In this document: in pieces, positions 55,543 through 63,793 of the stretch | Layout: each line of letters opens with the position of its first letter | Position numbering within the stretch: the stretch's first letter is position 1 | Position numbers and translations under genes: made by a program | The notes under the pieces: generated by a model | What the model was told of the DNA's origin: nothing | The model's input: only the letters and a program-made list of their open reading frames with translations | The model's database searches: none | DNA from: Winogradskyella sp. | GTDB taxonomy: Bacteria > Bacteroidota > Bacteroidia > Flavobacteriales > Flavobacteriaceae | Length of the DNA stretch: 64,000 bases | Assembly: GCF_025210595.1 (NCBI RefSeq) | Contig: NZ_JAOARH010000044.1 | Span: 1-64,000 of the forward strand | Reading direction: 5' to 3'

Positions 55543-55587
55543 TATTCCTGCAACTTGTACTGAGCTTGCCGAAGTAAAGCAGAAATC
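55543..55587. repeat. Flavobacterial-type intergenic repeat, copy 1
   Basis: The 70-base gap between efp and the second lpxD-like gene holds TATTCCTGCAACTTGTACTG followed by AGCTTGCCGAAGT and AAAGCAGAAATC. The core ACTGAGC-TTGCCGAAGT (55559-55575) recurs, slightly changed, at 61711-61728. The imperfect inverted ends (TTCCTGC and GCAGAAA) suggest a hairpin-forming dispersed element rather than a gene. Confidence 0.5.
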
Positions 55588-55608
55588 TAATATTCAAAAT
55601 TCTAAAGT

Positions 55609-56550
55609 TTGAAATTTCCAAAGCCATATACATTAAAAGAAATAGCTAGTTTAATCAATACAGATTATGTTGGTTCTGATGATTTTCCTGTTCTGGGCAT
55701 GAATGAAATTCATGTGGTTGAACCAGGCGATATTGTATTTGTAGATCATCCTAAGTATTACGACAAAGCACTTCAATCTGCTGCAACTATAGTATTGATA
55801 AATAAAGAGGTGGAATGTCCTGAAGGTAAAGCATTATTAATTTCAGATGATCCTTTTAGAGATTTTAATAAATTAACCACTTATTTTAAACCATTTAGAT
55901 CTTCTAGTGTATCTATAGCGGCTGATGCTAAAATTGGGGAAGGTACAGTAATACAGCCCAACTGTTTTATTGGTAATAATGTAACCATTGGAAAAAATTG
56001 TGTTATTCACTCTAATGTTAGTATCTATGACGATGCAATCATAGGCGATAATGTAATTATTCATGCAGGCACAATTTTAGGTGCCAGTGCGTTTTATTAC
56101 AAAAACAGACCAGAAGGTTTCGATCAATTAAAATCTGGAGGACGTGTAGTTATTGAGAATAATGTAGATATTGGCGCTGCCTGTACTATTGATAAAGGTG
56201 TTACAGGAGATACTACTATTAGAGAAGGATCAAAAATAGACAATCAGGTTCAGATAGGACATGATACTGTTATTGGTAAAAAATGTTTAATTGCTTCACA
56301 GGTAGGAATCGCTGGCTGTACAGTTATTGAAGATGAAGTCACTATTTGGGGACAGGTTGGTATTACAAGTGGTGTAACTATTGGAAAAAAAGCGGTGATA
56401 TCTGCAAAAGCAGGTGTGAGTAAATCTTTAGAAGGCGGAAAGCATTATTTTGGTATTCCAGCAGATGATTTTAGATCAAAGTATAAAGAAATAGCATCTA
56501 TAAAAAAAGTACCTGAGCTTATTGAGCAGGTAAAAAATCTTTCAAAATAA
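55609..56550 (+). CDS. Second LpxD-like UDP-3-O-acylglucosamine N-acyltransferase
   Basis: This 313-residue paralogue of LpxD has an N-terminal uridine-binding-like domain (GMNEIHVVEPGDIVFVDHPKYYDKAL) and a hexapeptide beta-helix. The central block is LGASAFYYKNRPEGF, replacing the GADGFGF of true LpxD, and the His region is VQIGHDTVIGKK. It is likely an acyl- or acetyltransferase on a nucleotide sugar and may or may not be a second lipid A enzyme. The start is TTG at 55609 (MKFPKPYTLKEIASLI); there is no ATG in the right place. Confidence 0.88.
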   Translation: MKFPKPYTLKEIASLINTDYVGSDDFPVLGMNEIHVVEPGDIVFVDHPKYYDKALQSAATIVLINKEVECPEGKALLISDDPFRDFNKLTTYFKPFRSSSVSIAADAKIGEGTVIQPNCFIGNNVTIGKNCVIHSNVSIYDDAIIGDNVIIHAGTILGASAFYYKNRPEGFDQLKSGGRVVIENNVDIGAACTIDKGVTGDTTIREGSKIDNQVQIGHDTVIGKKCLIASQVGIAGCTVIEDEVTIWGQVGITSGVTIGKKAVISAKAGVSKSLEGGKHYFGIPADDFRSKYKEIASIKKVPELIEQVKNLSK

Positions 56551-56566
56551 ATTGTTAGATATTTAT

Positions 56567-56631
56567 TTTTAGATACTCTGAGGGTTTCGCTTTTTTGTGA
56601 AACCCTCAATGTTTTTTAAGAGTATCTAAAA
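56567..56631. terminator. Nested perfect hairpin downstream of the second lpxD-like gene
   Basis: The inner stem GAGGGTTTC (56580-56588) pairs with GAAACCCTC (56599-56607), followed by a T-tract at 56612-56617. This is a good intrinsic terminator for the lpx block. Around it, an outer perfect 13-bp pair TTTTAGATACTCT (56567-56579) and AGAGTATCTAAAA (56619-56631) encloses the whole structure. The outer arms are not needed for termination. Confidence 0.8.
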
Positions 56632-56681
56632 TGAATCAATAATTTTAATGAAATGTTATTTCTAACTCATAGAAAATAACT

Positions 56682-56689
56682 TATTTTTG
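56682..56689 (+). promoter_or_regulatory. Candidate -7 promoter box for sucD
   Basis: TATTTTTG matches TAnnTTTG, 72 bases upstream of the sucD ATG and downstream of the nested hairpin, so sucD probably has its own promoter with a leader of about 65 bases. Confidence 0.45.
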
Positions 56690-56761
56690 TGCAACAAAAT
56701 ATAAACCATGTTCATCTTAACTTACAGGTAAGGATGAATAAAATAAAAATAACACTATCAA

Positions 56762-57634
56762 ATGAGCGTTTTAGTTAATAAAGATTCTAACATTATAGTT
56801 CAAGGTTTTACAGGTAGCGAAGGAACATTTCATGCTGGTCAAATGATTGAGTATGGTACTAACGTTGTAGGAGGTGTAACACCAGGAAAAGGCGGACAAA
56901 CACATTTAGGAAAACCAGTTTTTAACACTGTAGCTGATGCTGTAGAACAAGTTAATGCTGATACCACTATTATTTTTGTACCACCAGCGTTTGCTGCAGA
57001 TGCAATTATGGAAGCTGCAGATGCAGGTATTAAAGTCATTATTACTATCACAGAAGGAATTCCTGTAGCAGATATGATTAAAGCTGCAGGTTATATTAAA
57101 GATAAAGATTGTCGTTTGGTAGGGCCAAACTGTCCAGGTGTTATTACACCAGGTGAAGCAAAAGTTGGTATTATGCCAGGTTTTGTTTTTAAATCTGGTA
57201 AAGTAGGTATTGTTTCTAAATCTGGAACTTTAACTTACGAAGCTGCTGACCAAGTGGTAAAACAAGGTTTAGGTATTACAACAGCAATTGGTATTGGTGG
57301 TGACCCAATCATTGGTACTACTACTAAAGAAGCTGTAGAGCTTTTAATTAACGATCCAGAAACTGAAGCTGTTGTTATGATAGGTGAAATAGGTGGACAG
57401 TTAGAAGCAGATGCTGCAAACTGGTATAAAGAAAGTGGAAGTAAAAAGCCAATAGTAGGATTTATTGCTGGTGAAACTGCTCCTGCAGGACGTACAATGG
57501 GACATGCTGGTGCTATAGTTGGTGGTAGTGATGATACTGCTCAAGCAAAAAAGAAAATTATGAGAGCTTGTGGTATCCACGTTGTAGATTCACCTGCTGA
57601 AATCGGTAAAAAAGTAGCAGAAGTATTATCATAA
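56762..57634 (+). CDS. sucD: Succinyl-CoA synthetase alpha subunit
   Basis: This subunit carries the CoA-binding site and the phosphohistidine of the TCA cycle enzyme that makes ATP or GTP from succinyl-CoA. Visible are the CoA-binding [20 protein letters not shown], the [20 protein letters not shown] block, and H248 in [13 protein letters not shown] as the phosphorylated residue. It has 290 residues, normal length. The beta subunit gene (sucC) is not adjacent, so the enzyme is assembled from two loci. Confidence 0.97.
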   Translation: MSVLVNKDSNIIVQGFTGSEGTFHAGQMIEYGTNVVGGVTPGKGGQTHLGKPVFNTVADAVEQVNADTTIIFVPPAFAADAIMEAADAGIKVIITITEGIPVADMIKAAGYIKDKDCRLVGPNCPGVITPGEAKVGIMPGFVFKSGKVGIVSKSGTLTYEAADQVVKQGLGITTAIGIGGDPIIGTTTKEAVELLINDPETEAVVMIGEIGGQLEADAANWYKESGSKKPIVGFIAGETAPAGRTMGHAGAIVGGSDDTAQAKKKIMRACGIHVVDSPAEIGKKVAEVLS

Positions 57635-57670
57635 TTTTTTGATAAAATAAATATAATAAACATACGTTTT

Positions 57671-57709
57671 AAGCCTGAATGCTTTACATTGCATTCAGGC
57701 TTTTTTTAT
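57671..57709 (+). terminator. Intrinsic terminator of sucD
   Basis: AAGCCTGAATGC (57671-57682) and GCATTCAGGCTT (57691-57702) form a perfect 12-bp stem with an 8-base loop, continued by a run of T, 36 bases after the sucD stop codon. Confidence 0.92.
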
Positions 57710-57745
57710 TAGCTAATCAATTTTTATTCATCAATTTTATTTTCA

Positions 57746-60727
57746 ATGAAACACACTAAACAATTATTATTGGTCTGTATTGTTGCTTTGTTTGTAGGGT
57801 GCAAATCCAACTCAAGTGACAATGGAGACCTTTCTGTCAAAACAGAATCTCACGAAGATGCTAACGGTTATGCTTATGAAACCGTTACCAACGACCCAAC
57901 AGGATTACGCTTATATACCTTAGAGAATGGTCTAAAGGTATATTTAAGTCAAAATTCTGAAGAACCAAAAATTCAAACCTACATTGCGGTTAGAGCAGGA
58001 TCTAACTACGATCCTAAGCAATCAACAGGTCTAGCTCATTACTTAGAGCATATGGTATTTAAAGGTACCGATAAAATAGGAGCCTTAGAATGGGAAAAGG
58101 AAAAAGAATACCTAAAGCAAATTTCAGATTTATACGAGCAACATCGCGCTGAAACTGATTACGAAAAGAAAAAAGAAATTTATAAAAAAATTGATGAAAT
58201 TTCTTTAGAAGCTTCTAATCATTGTGTAGCAAATGAGTATGACAAAATGGTAAGTTCATTAGGTGCCCAAGGTACAAATGCTCATACTTGGTTTGAAGAA
58301 ACAATATATAAAAACAAAATCCCAGCTAATGAGTTAGAAAAGTGGATAACTATGGAAGGAGAGCGTTTTAGTCAATTGGTATTACGTTTATTTCATACAG
58401 AGTTAGAAGCTGTTTTTGAAGAATTTAATCGTGGTCAGGATAATGACTTTAGAAAAATGTATGCGGCTATGTTAAACGATTTGTTTCCAACACACCCATA
58501 CGGTCAGCAAACTACTATTGGTAAGGCAGAGCACTTAAAAAATCCTTCAATGGTAGATATTCATAACTATTTTAACACGTACTATGTGCCAAACAATATG
58601 GCTGTAGTTTTAGTTGGTGATTTAGATTTTGATAAAACCATAAAATTGGTAGATAACACTTTTGGAAAATTCAAAAAGAGTGAAACACTAAAGCATCCAG
58701 AGCTCCCTAAAGAGACACCATTAACAGCTGTTGTTACAAGTGAGGTATTTGGTCCTACTGCAGAATCTGTTTCAATAGCATACAGAGCGCCAGCTATTGG
58801 CACAAAAGAGTCGCAATTAGTAACACTTTGCGATATGATTTTGGCTAATGGTAATGCAGGTTTAATTGACTTGAATCTTAACCAAGCTCAAGCTGTACAG
58901 AATGCTGGTTGTAGTCCAACTTTTTTAAATGATTATGGTTACCATCGTTTTACAGGTTCGCCTAAAGAAGGACAATCTTTAGATGAAGTTAAGGATCTTA
59001 TCTTAGCTCAGATTGAAACCTTAAAAAAGGGTGAATTTGAAGGTTGGATGTTAGATGCCGTTATTAATGATTTAAAATTATCAGAAACACGTCAATACGA
59101 AAATAGTACAGCTTTAGCTAGTGCTTATTACAATGCCTTTATTCACCGTCAATCATGGAAAGATAATGTTAAGTTTATAGAAGATTTAAAAGCATTAACT
59201 AAAGAAGACGTTGTAAAATTTGCTAATGATTTCTATAAAGATAATTATGTAGTAACCTATAAGCGTAGAGGTAAAGATGACAAAATAGTTAAGGTTGAAA
59301 ACCCAGGAATTACACCAATTAATCTTAATCGAGGAAAAACTTCAGAATATGTGGCTAAATTTTTTGATACTAAATCTGAAGATTTACAACCTAAGTTTAT
59401 CGATTACAAAACTGCTATTAAAGAAAAAACAGCAAATAATGGAATAAAGGTATCTTATATTGAAAACGAAAAGAACGATTTATTCGATTTGTATTTTATT
59501 TTCGATATGGGTAAAGATAATAGCAAAGAACTAGATATGGCTGTAGGCTATATGGATTACTTAGGTACAGATAAATACACTGCCGAAAATCTTAAAAAAG
59601 AATTCTACAAATTGGGTATTGAGTATTTTGTTAGTACTGGAGGAGACCGTTCTTATGTTGGATTAAGTGGATTAAAAGAAAACTTACCTAAAGGTTTAGA
59701 ACTGTTGTCTCACCTTTGGAGCAATGCAATTGCTGACCAAGAGAGCTACAATAAGTATGTTGATCAAATTGATAAGAGACGTCAAGATGGAAAAACAAGC
59801 AAAGGAAATATATTACGTAATGGTTTATATAGCTTTGGTAAATATGGAGAAAACTCTAGGCTTAGAGATGTCATTTCTGTAAAAGATTTAAAGGCAACAA
59901 GTCCTGAGACGCTTGTAGATCTTGTAAAAGATCTTAAAAATTATAAGCAACGTATTATGTATTATGGTAAAGATGTTGATGCAGCAGTAGCAGCAATAAA
60001 TGATCACCATAAATTACCAGAACAGCTTAAAGAATACCCAGAAGCTAAGGTCTATGAAGAAATAGAGACTGGTGGTAATGTATACTTTGCTGATTTTGAT
60101 ATGGTACAATCAGAAATGATGTTCTTAGCTAAAGGAAAACCATTCGATCCAAATAATTTAGCTGCAGCAACAGTATTTAACAGTTACTTTGGTAGTGGTT
60201 TGTCTTCAATAGTATTCCAAGAGATTAGAGAGTCTAAAGCTTTAGCTTATTCTGCTTATGCAGGTTTTTCTAATCCTTACAAGAAAGAAAATGCTAATTA
60301 TGTAACCGCTTATATTGGTACACAAGCTAACAAAATGGAACAAGCTGTAGACGCTATGATGGAGCTTATGAATAATATGCCAGAGGCAGAGCAACAGTTT
60401 AATGCTGCTAAAGAAACAGCACTTAAAAAATTAGCTGCGCAACGTATTACTAAGTCTAATATTTTCTGGAGTTATGAGCGTTTAAAGCGTTTAGGTATAG
60501 ATAACGATAATAGAGAAGCGATGTATAATACCATAAAAAATATGACTATGGAAGACTTGCGTACCTTCTTTAACAATAATGTAAAAGGACAAAATTATAA
60601 TGTACTTGTTATCGGAAATAAAAAAGATGTTGATTTTAATGCACTTAACAAATTAGGTAAGGTGCAAGAAATGGATATTGATTACTTGTTTAACTATGAA
60701 AAAGACAAGGATATTGTAGCGCATTAA
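57746..60727 (+). CDS. M16 family zinc metallopeptidase, lipoprotein
   Basis: This is a 993-residue pitrilysin-type peptidase. A lipoprotein signal ends in LFVGC (Cys19), placing it in the envelope. The inverted zinc motif H98-x-x-E101-H102 is in GLAHYLEHMVFKG, with the third ligand in the FRKMYAAMLNDLFP-preceding region (LEAVFEEFNRGQD). The protein holds two M16 halves; the second (about 580-990) keeps the fold (QEIRESKALAYSAYAGF) but lacks HxxEH, as in other two-half family members. A charged insertion (EKEKEYLKQISDLYEQ and onward) follows the active site. It probably degrades peptides from the periplasm. It is a single gene bounded by terminators. Confidence 0.92.
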   Translation: MKHTKQLLLVCIVALFVGCKSNSSDNGDLSVKTESHEDANGYAYETVTNDPTGLRLYTLENGLKVYLSQNSEEPKIQTYIAVRAGSNYDPKQSTGLAHYLEHMVFKGTDKIGALEWEKEKEYLKQISDLYEQHRAETDYEKKKEIYKKIDEISLEASNHCVANEYDKMVSSLGAQGTNAHTWFEETIYKNKIPANELEKWITMEGERFSQLVLRLFHTELEAVFEEFNRGQDNDFRKMYAAMLNDLFPTHPYGQQTTIGKAEHLKNPSMVDIHNYFNTYYVPNNMAVVLVGDLDFDKTIKLVDNTFGKFKKSETLKHPELPKETPLTAVVTSEVFGPTAESVSIAYRAPAIGTKESQLVTLCDMILANGNAGLIDLNLNQAQAVQNAGCSPTFLNDYGYHRFTGSPKEGQSLDEVKDLILAQIETLKKGEFEGWMLDAVINDLKLSETRQYENSTALASAYYNAFIHRQSWKDNVKFIEDLKALTKEDVVKFANDFYKDNYVVTYKRRGKDDKIVKVENPGITPINLNRGKTSEYVAKFFDTKSEDLQPKFIDYKTAIKEKTANNGIKVSYIENEKNDLFDLYFIFDMGKDNSKELDMAVGYMDYLGTDKYTAENLKKEFYKLGIEYFVSTGGDRSYVGLSGLKENLPKGLELLSHLWSNAIADQESYNKYVDQIDKRRQDGKTSKGNILRNGLYSFGKYGENSRLRDVISVKDLKATSPETLVDLVKDLKNYKQRIMYYGKDVDAAVAAINDHHKLPEQLKEYPEAKVYEEIETGGNVYFADFDMVQSEMMFLAKGKPFDPNNLAAATVFNSYFGSGLSSIVFQEIRESKALAYSAYAGFSNPYKKENANYVTAYIGTQANKMEQAVDAMMELMNNMPEAEQQFNAAKETALKKLAAQRITKSNIFWSYERLKRLGIDNDNREAMYNTIKNMTMEDLRTFFNNNVKGQNYNVLVIGNKKDVDFNALNKLGKVQEMDIDYLFNYEKDKDIVAH

Positions 60728-60784
60728 TAAAGAGTTTGTTTGCTAAAGGTTTTACTTTTAGTAATGCTCTAATTAAATAAATAG

Positions 60785-60820
60785 AAAACCTCACAAAACT
60801 TAAATTTTGTGAGGTTTTTT
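60785..60820 (+). terminator. Intrinsic terminator of the M16 peptidase gene
   Basis: AAAACCTCACAAAA (60785-60798) and TTTTGTGAGGTTTT (60805-60818) form a perfect 14-bp stem with a 6-base loop and a T-run, 57 bases after the stop codon. Confidence 0.92.
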
Positions 60821-60844
60821 AGATTTTAACACTTTGTGTTTTGC

Positions 60845-60852
60845 TATATTTG
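60845..60852 (+). promoter_or_regulatory. Candidate -7 promoter box for the FabG gene
   Basis: TATATTTG matches TAnnTTTG just after the M16 terminator and 81 bases before the FabG ATG. The leader would be about 75 bases with no recognised element. Confidence 0.45.
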
Positions 60853-60933
60853 AATTTGTAAAACAAGTTTAAACTAGATTCGCTAAGGGTATCTTAGTGT
60901 TTTTAATATTATAAATAAAACTAACTAGACTAC

Positions 60934-61680
60934 ATGAAATCATTAGAAGGAAAAACAGCCATAATTACTGGCGCTAGTAGAGGTATAGGTAAAGGAATTG
61001 CTGAAGTTTTTGCAGATCATGGCGCAAACGTAGCGTTTACTTACAGCTCGTCTGTAGATGCAGCAAAAGCCTTAGAAGCAGAATTAAATGCTAAAGGTGT
61101 AAAAGCAGTAGGTTACCAAAGTAATGCAGCAAGTTTTGAAGAAGCTCAAAAATTAGCTGAAGATGTGTTAGCAGAATTTGGTTCTATAGATGTGCTTGTT
61201 AATAATGCAGGTATTACAAAAGATAATCTTTTGATGCGCATGGGTGAAGAAGATTTTGATAAGGTAATAGAGGTGAACCTAAAGTCTGTGTTTAACATGA
61301 CTAAAGCTGTACAACGTACTATGTTAAAACAACGAAAAGGCTCAATTATTAATATGAGCTCTGTTGTTGGTGTAAAAGGTAATGCTGGGCAAACTAACTA
61401 TGCAGCTTCAAAAGCTGGTATTATTGGGTTTTCTAAATCTGTAGCTTTAGAGTTAGGCTCTAGAAATATTAGAAGTAATGTAATTGCTCCTGGTTTTATA
61501 GAAACAGAAATGACTGCAAAATTAGATGAAGAAACCGTTAAAGGATGGAGAGCAGCTATTCCTTTAAAAAGAGGAGGAACACCAGAAGATATAGCAAATG
61601 CTTGTGTGTATTTAGCAAGTGATATGAGTGCTTATGTTACTGGTCAAACATTGAATGTTGATGGAGGAATGTTAACATAA
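60934..61680 (+). CDS. fabG: 3-oxoacyl-ACP reductase (FabG)
   Basis: This is a 248-residue SDR reductase for the ketoacyl step of fatty acid elongation. The cofactor motif is TGASRGIGKGIAEVF, followed by NNAGITKDNLLMRM, a FabG signature. The active-site Ser is in NMSSVVGVKGNAGQ, with Tyr and Lys in NYAASKAGIIGFSKS and the C-terminal VTGQTLNVDGGM. Length and motifs fit FabG well. It has no fatty-acid neighbours other than the distant fabZ fusion. Confidence 0.95.
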   Translation: MKSLEGKTAIITGASRGIGKGIAEVFADHGANVAFTYSSSVDAAKALEAELNAKGVKAVGYQSNAASFEEAQKLAEDVLAEFGSIDVLVNNAGITKDNLLMRMGEEDFDKVIEVNLKSVFNMTKAVQRTMLKQRKGSIINMSSVVGVKGNAGQTNYAASKAGIIGFSKSVALELGSRNIRSNVIAPGFIETEMTAKLDEETVKGWRAAIPLKRGGTPEDIANACVYLASDMSAYVTGQTLNVDGGMLT

Positions 61681-61690
61681 ATTATATTGA

Positions 61691-61742
61691 ATGTCACCTT
61701 GAGTTTGGTCACTGAGCAAAGCCGAAGTGCAGTCGAAAGGTC
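61691..61742. repeat. Flavobacterial-type intergenic repeat, copy 2
   Basis: The 68-base gap after fabG is filled by ATGTCACCTTGAGTTTGGTC followed by ACTGAGCAAAGCCGAAGTGC and AGTCGAAAGGTCA. Similar strings are, to my knowledge, widespread between genes in flavobacterial genomes. ACTGAGCAAAGCCGAAGT (61711-61728) matches the core of the copy at 55559-55575. It is noticeably richer in G and C than its surroundings. Confidence 0.6.
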
Positions 61743-61748
61743 ATAAAC

Positions 61749-63782
61749 ATGCAAAACGAAACAATATTTTATATTATCATTGCTGGAATAACAGCGCTTT
61801 TATTAGCGCTGTTTCAGTATATATATAAATCAAAGTTAAAGTCTAAAATTCGTTATGTTCTTATCACCCTAAGAACAATGGCTATCTTAGGAATATTACT
61901 ATTGTTAATTAACCCAAAGTTTGAATCTAAGACATATTATGATGAAAAGCCGACACTGGTTGTAGCGGTTGATAATTCAGAATCTATTTCGTATCTCAAG
62001 CAAAACGAACAAGTAAATACAGTTTTGCAAGCTATTGAAGCTAATACAGATTTAAGCGAACGTTTTAATATTCAAAAATATAGTTTTGGAAAAGTGGTTA
62101 ACAGCTTAGATAGTTTAAATTTTGCAGAAAGGCAATCTAATATCTCTGATGCGTTAAAGCAATTTGGTGAAGTTTACGCCAATCAAACAGCTCCAATAGT
62201 TGTGCTTAGTGATGGTAACCAAACATATGGCTCAGATTATAGTTATATTTCAAAATCAATAAAACAGCCAATTTATCCTGTTGTACTTGGTGATTCTACG
62301 CTTTATGCAGATTTAAGCATTAAGCAACTCAATGTTAATCGTTATGTGTATTTAAAAAATAAATTTCCTGTTGAAATTATAACCAATTATAGCGGAACAG
62401 AAGCCATAACTACAGAATTGAAAATATGGAATGGCAATTCTGTTGTTTATAGAACAACAATTCAATTTGATGCTGTAAAGACTTCAGAAATCATTTCAAC
62501 TACATTAATAGCTAATAGTGTTGGTGTAAAAACGTATCGTGTTGAACTTTCACCATTGTCAAATGAAAAAAACACCGTAAATAATTCTAAAAATTTTGGT
62601 GTAGAAGTCATTGACCAAAAAACAAATATTGCTCTTGTATCTGAGCAATTACATCCAGATTTAGGTGCATTAAAAAAGTCTATAGAAAGTAATGAACAGC
62701 GCAGTGTTACAATTTTAAAGCCAAAAGATTATTTAAGTAAAATAAATGATTTTCAATTAGTTATTCTGTATCAGCCTAACAGTAGCTTTAATGAGGTTTT
62801 AACCGAAATTAAAGATCAAAAGCTCAATACATTTATTATTACTGGCGCAAGTACAGATTATGAATTTATAAATAATACCAATCTAAAAGTACTCTGGTCT
62901 ATATCAAATCAAACAGAAGAATTTCAGCCCGAATTGAATAGAAATTACAACACTTTTATTATAGATGATATCACATTTGAGGATTACCCTCCTTTAAAAT
63001 CTGAGTTTGGAGGTTTTAATTTTTTAGTTCCAGCAGATGTTATTCTTTACAAAACAGTTAATGGCATTAATACAGAAGATGCCATGTTAGCTACTTATGC
63101 TTTTGATAATATGAAGCATTGTGTTTTGGTAGGTGAAGGTATTTGGCGTTGGAGAGCCCAAGCTTATTTAGAATCAGAGAGCTTTAATGATTTTGATAAT
63201 TTTATGGGTAAGCTAGTACAATATCTAAGTTCTACTAAAAAGCGTAATCGTATAAGTATAGATTATAAATCGTTTTATAATGGTAATGATGATGTTATCA
63301 TTTCTGCACAGTATTTTAATAAGAATTTTGAATTCGATAATGCAGCAGCACTAACCATAAATTTAAAAAATAAAGAAAATAATAGCATAAGAGAAGTACC
63401 ACTTTTGCTTAATAACGGTAATTATAGAGTAGATTTAAGTGGTATTGCATCTGGTGCTTACGACTTTACAATTAAGCACAACACAGAGTCAATTGCTGCT
63501 TCTGGAAGTTTTGAAGTTTTAGAATATAATGTTGAGCAACAATTTTTAAATGCAGATATTAATAAGTTAAATGCTTTAGCAGAAAATAGCTCTGGAAAAG
63601 CATTTTACAGCACAGAGTATAATGCATTAATTTCAAATTTACTTCAAGATAATCGATATGCTACTATTCAAAAAAGCTCTAAAAATATCGTACCTTTGAT
63701 CGACTGGAAATATCTACTCGGATTAATAGCGTTGAGCTTATTTGCAGAGTGGTTTATTAGAAAATACAACGGATTAATATAA
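61749..63782 (+). CDS. Membrane protein with vWA-like N-terminal region, unknown function
   Basis: This 677-residue protein has two N-terminal membrane helices (about 5-24 and 36-55) and one at the C-terminus (about 652-670). The large domain between them should face the periplasm. It starts LVVAVDNSESI, a DxSxS metal-site motif of vWA domains, with VVLSDGNQTYGSDY as the second conserved part. The middle looks like the beta-sandwich/amidotransferase-like arrangement of aerotolerance-type membrane proteins. No catalytic residues can be named. The next gene (SPFH) starts 11 bases after the stop. Confidence 0.75.
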   Translation: MQNETIFYIIIAGITALLLALFQYIYKSKLKSKIRYVLITLRTMAILGILLLLINPKFESKTYYDEKPTLVVAVDNSESISYLKQNEQVNTVLQAIEANTDLSERFNIQKYSFGKVVNSLDSLNFAERQSNISDALKQFGEVYANQTAPIVVLSDGNQTYGSDYSYISKSIKQPIYPVVLGDSTLYADLSIKQLNVNRYVYLKNKFPVEIITNYSGTEAITTELKIWNGNSVVYRTTIQFDAVKTSEIISTTLIANSVGVKTYRVELSPLSNEKNTVNNSKNFGVEVIDQKTNIALVSEQLHPDLGALKKSIESNEQRSVTILKPKDYLSKINDFQLVILYQPNSSFNEVLTEIKDQKLNTFIITGASTDYEFINNTNLKVLWSISNQTEEFQPELNRNYNTFIIDDITFEDYPPLKSEFGGFNFLVPADVILYKTVNGINTEDAMLATYAFDNMKHCVLVGEGIWRWRAQAYLESESFNDFDNFMGKLVQYLSSTKKRNRISIDYKSFYNGNDDVIISAQYFNKNFEFDNAAALTINLKNKENNSIREVPLLLNNGNYRVDLSGIASGAYDFTIKHNTESIAASGSFEVLEYNVEQQFLNADINKLNALAENSSGKAFYSTEYNALISNLLQDNRYATIQKSSKNIVPLIDWKYLLGLIALSLFAEWFIRKYNGLI

Positions 63783-63793
63783 AAAAGAAATCA

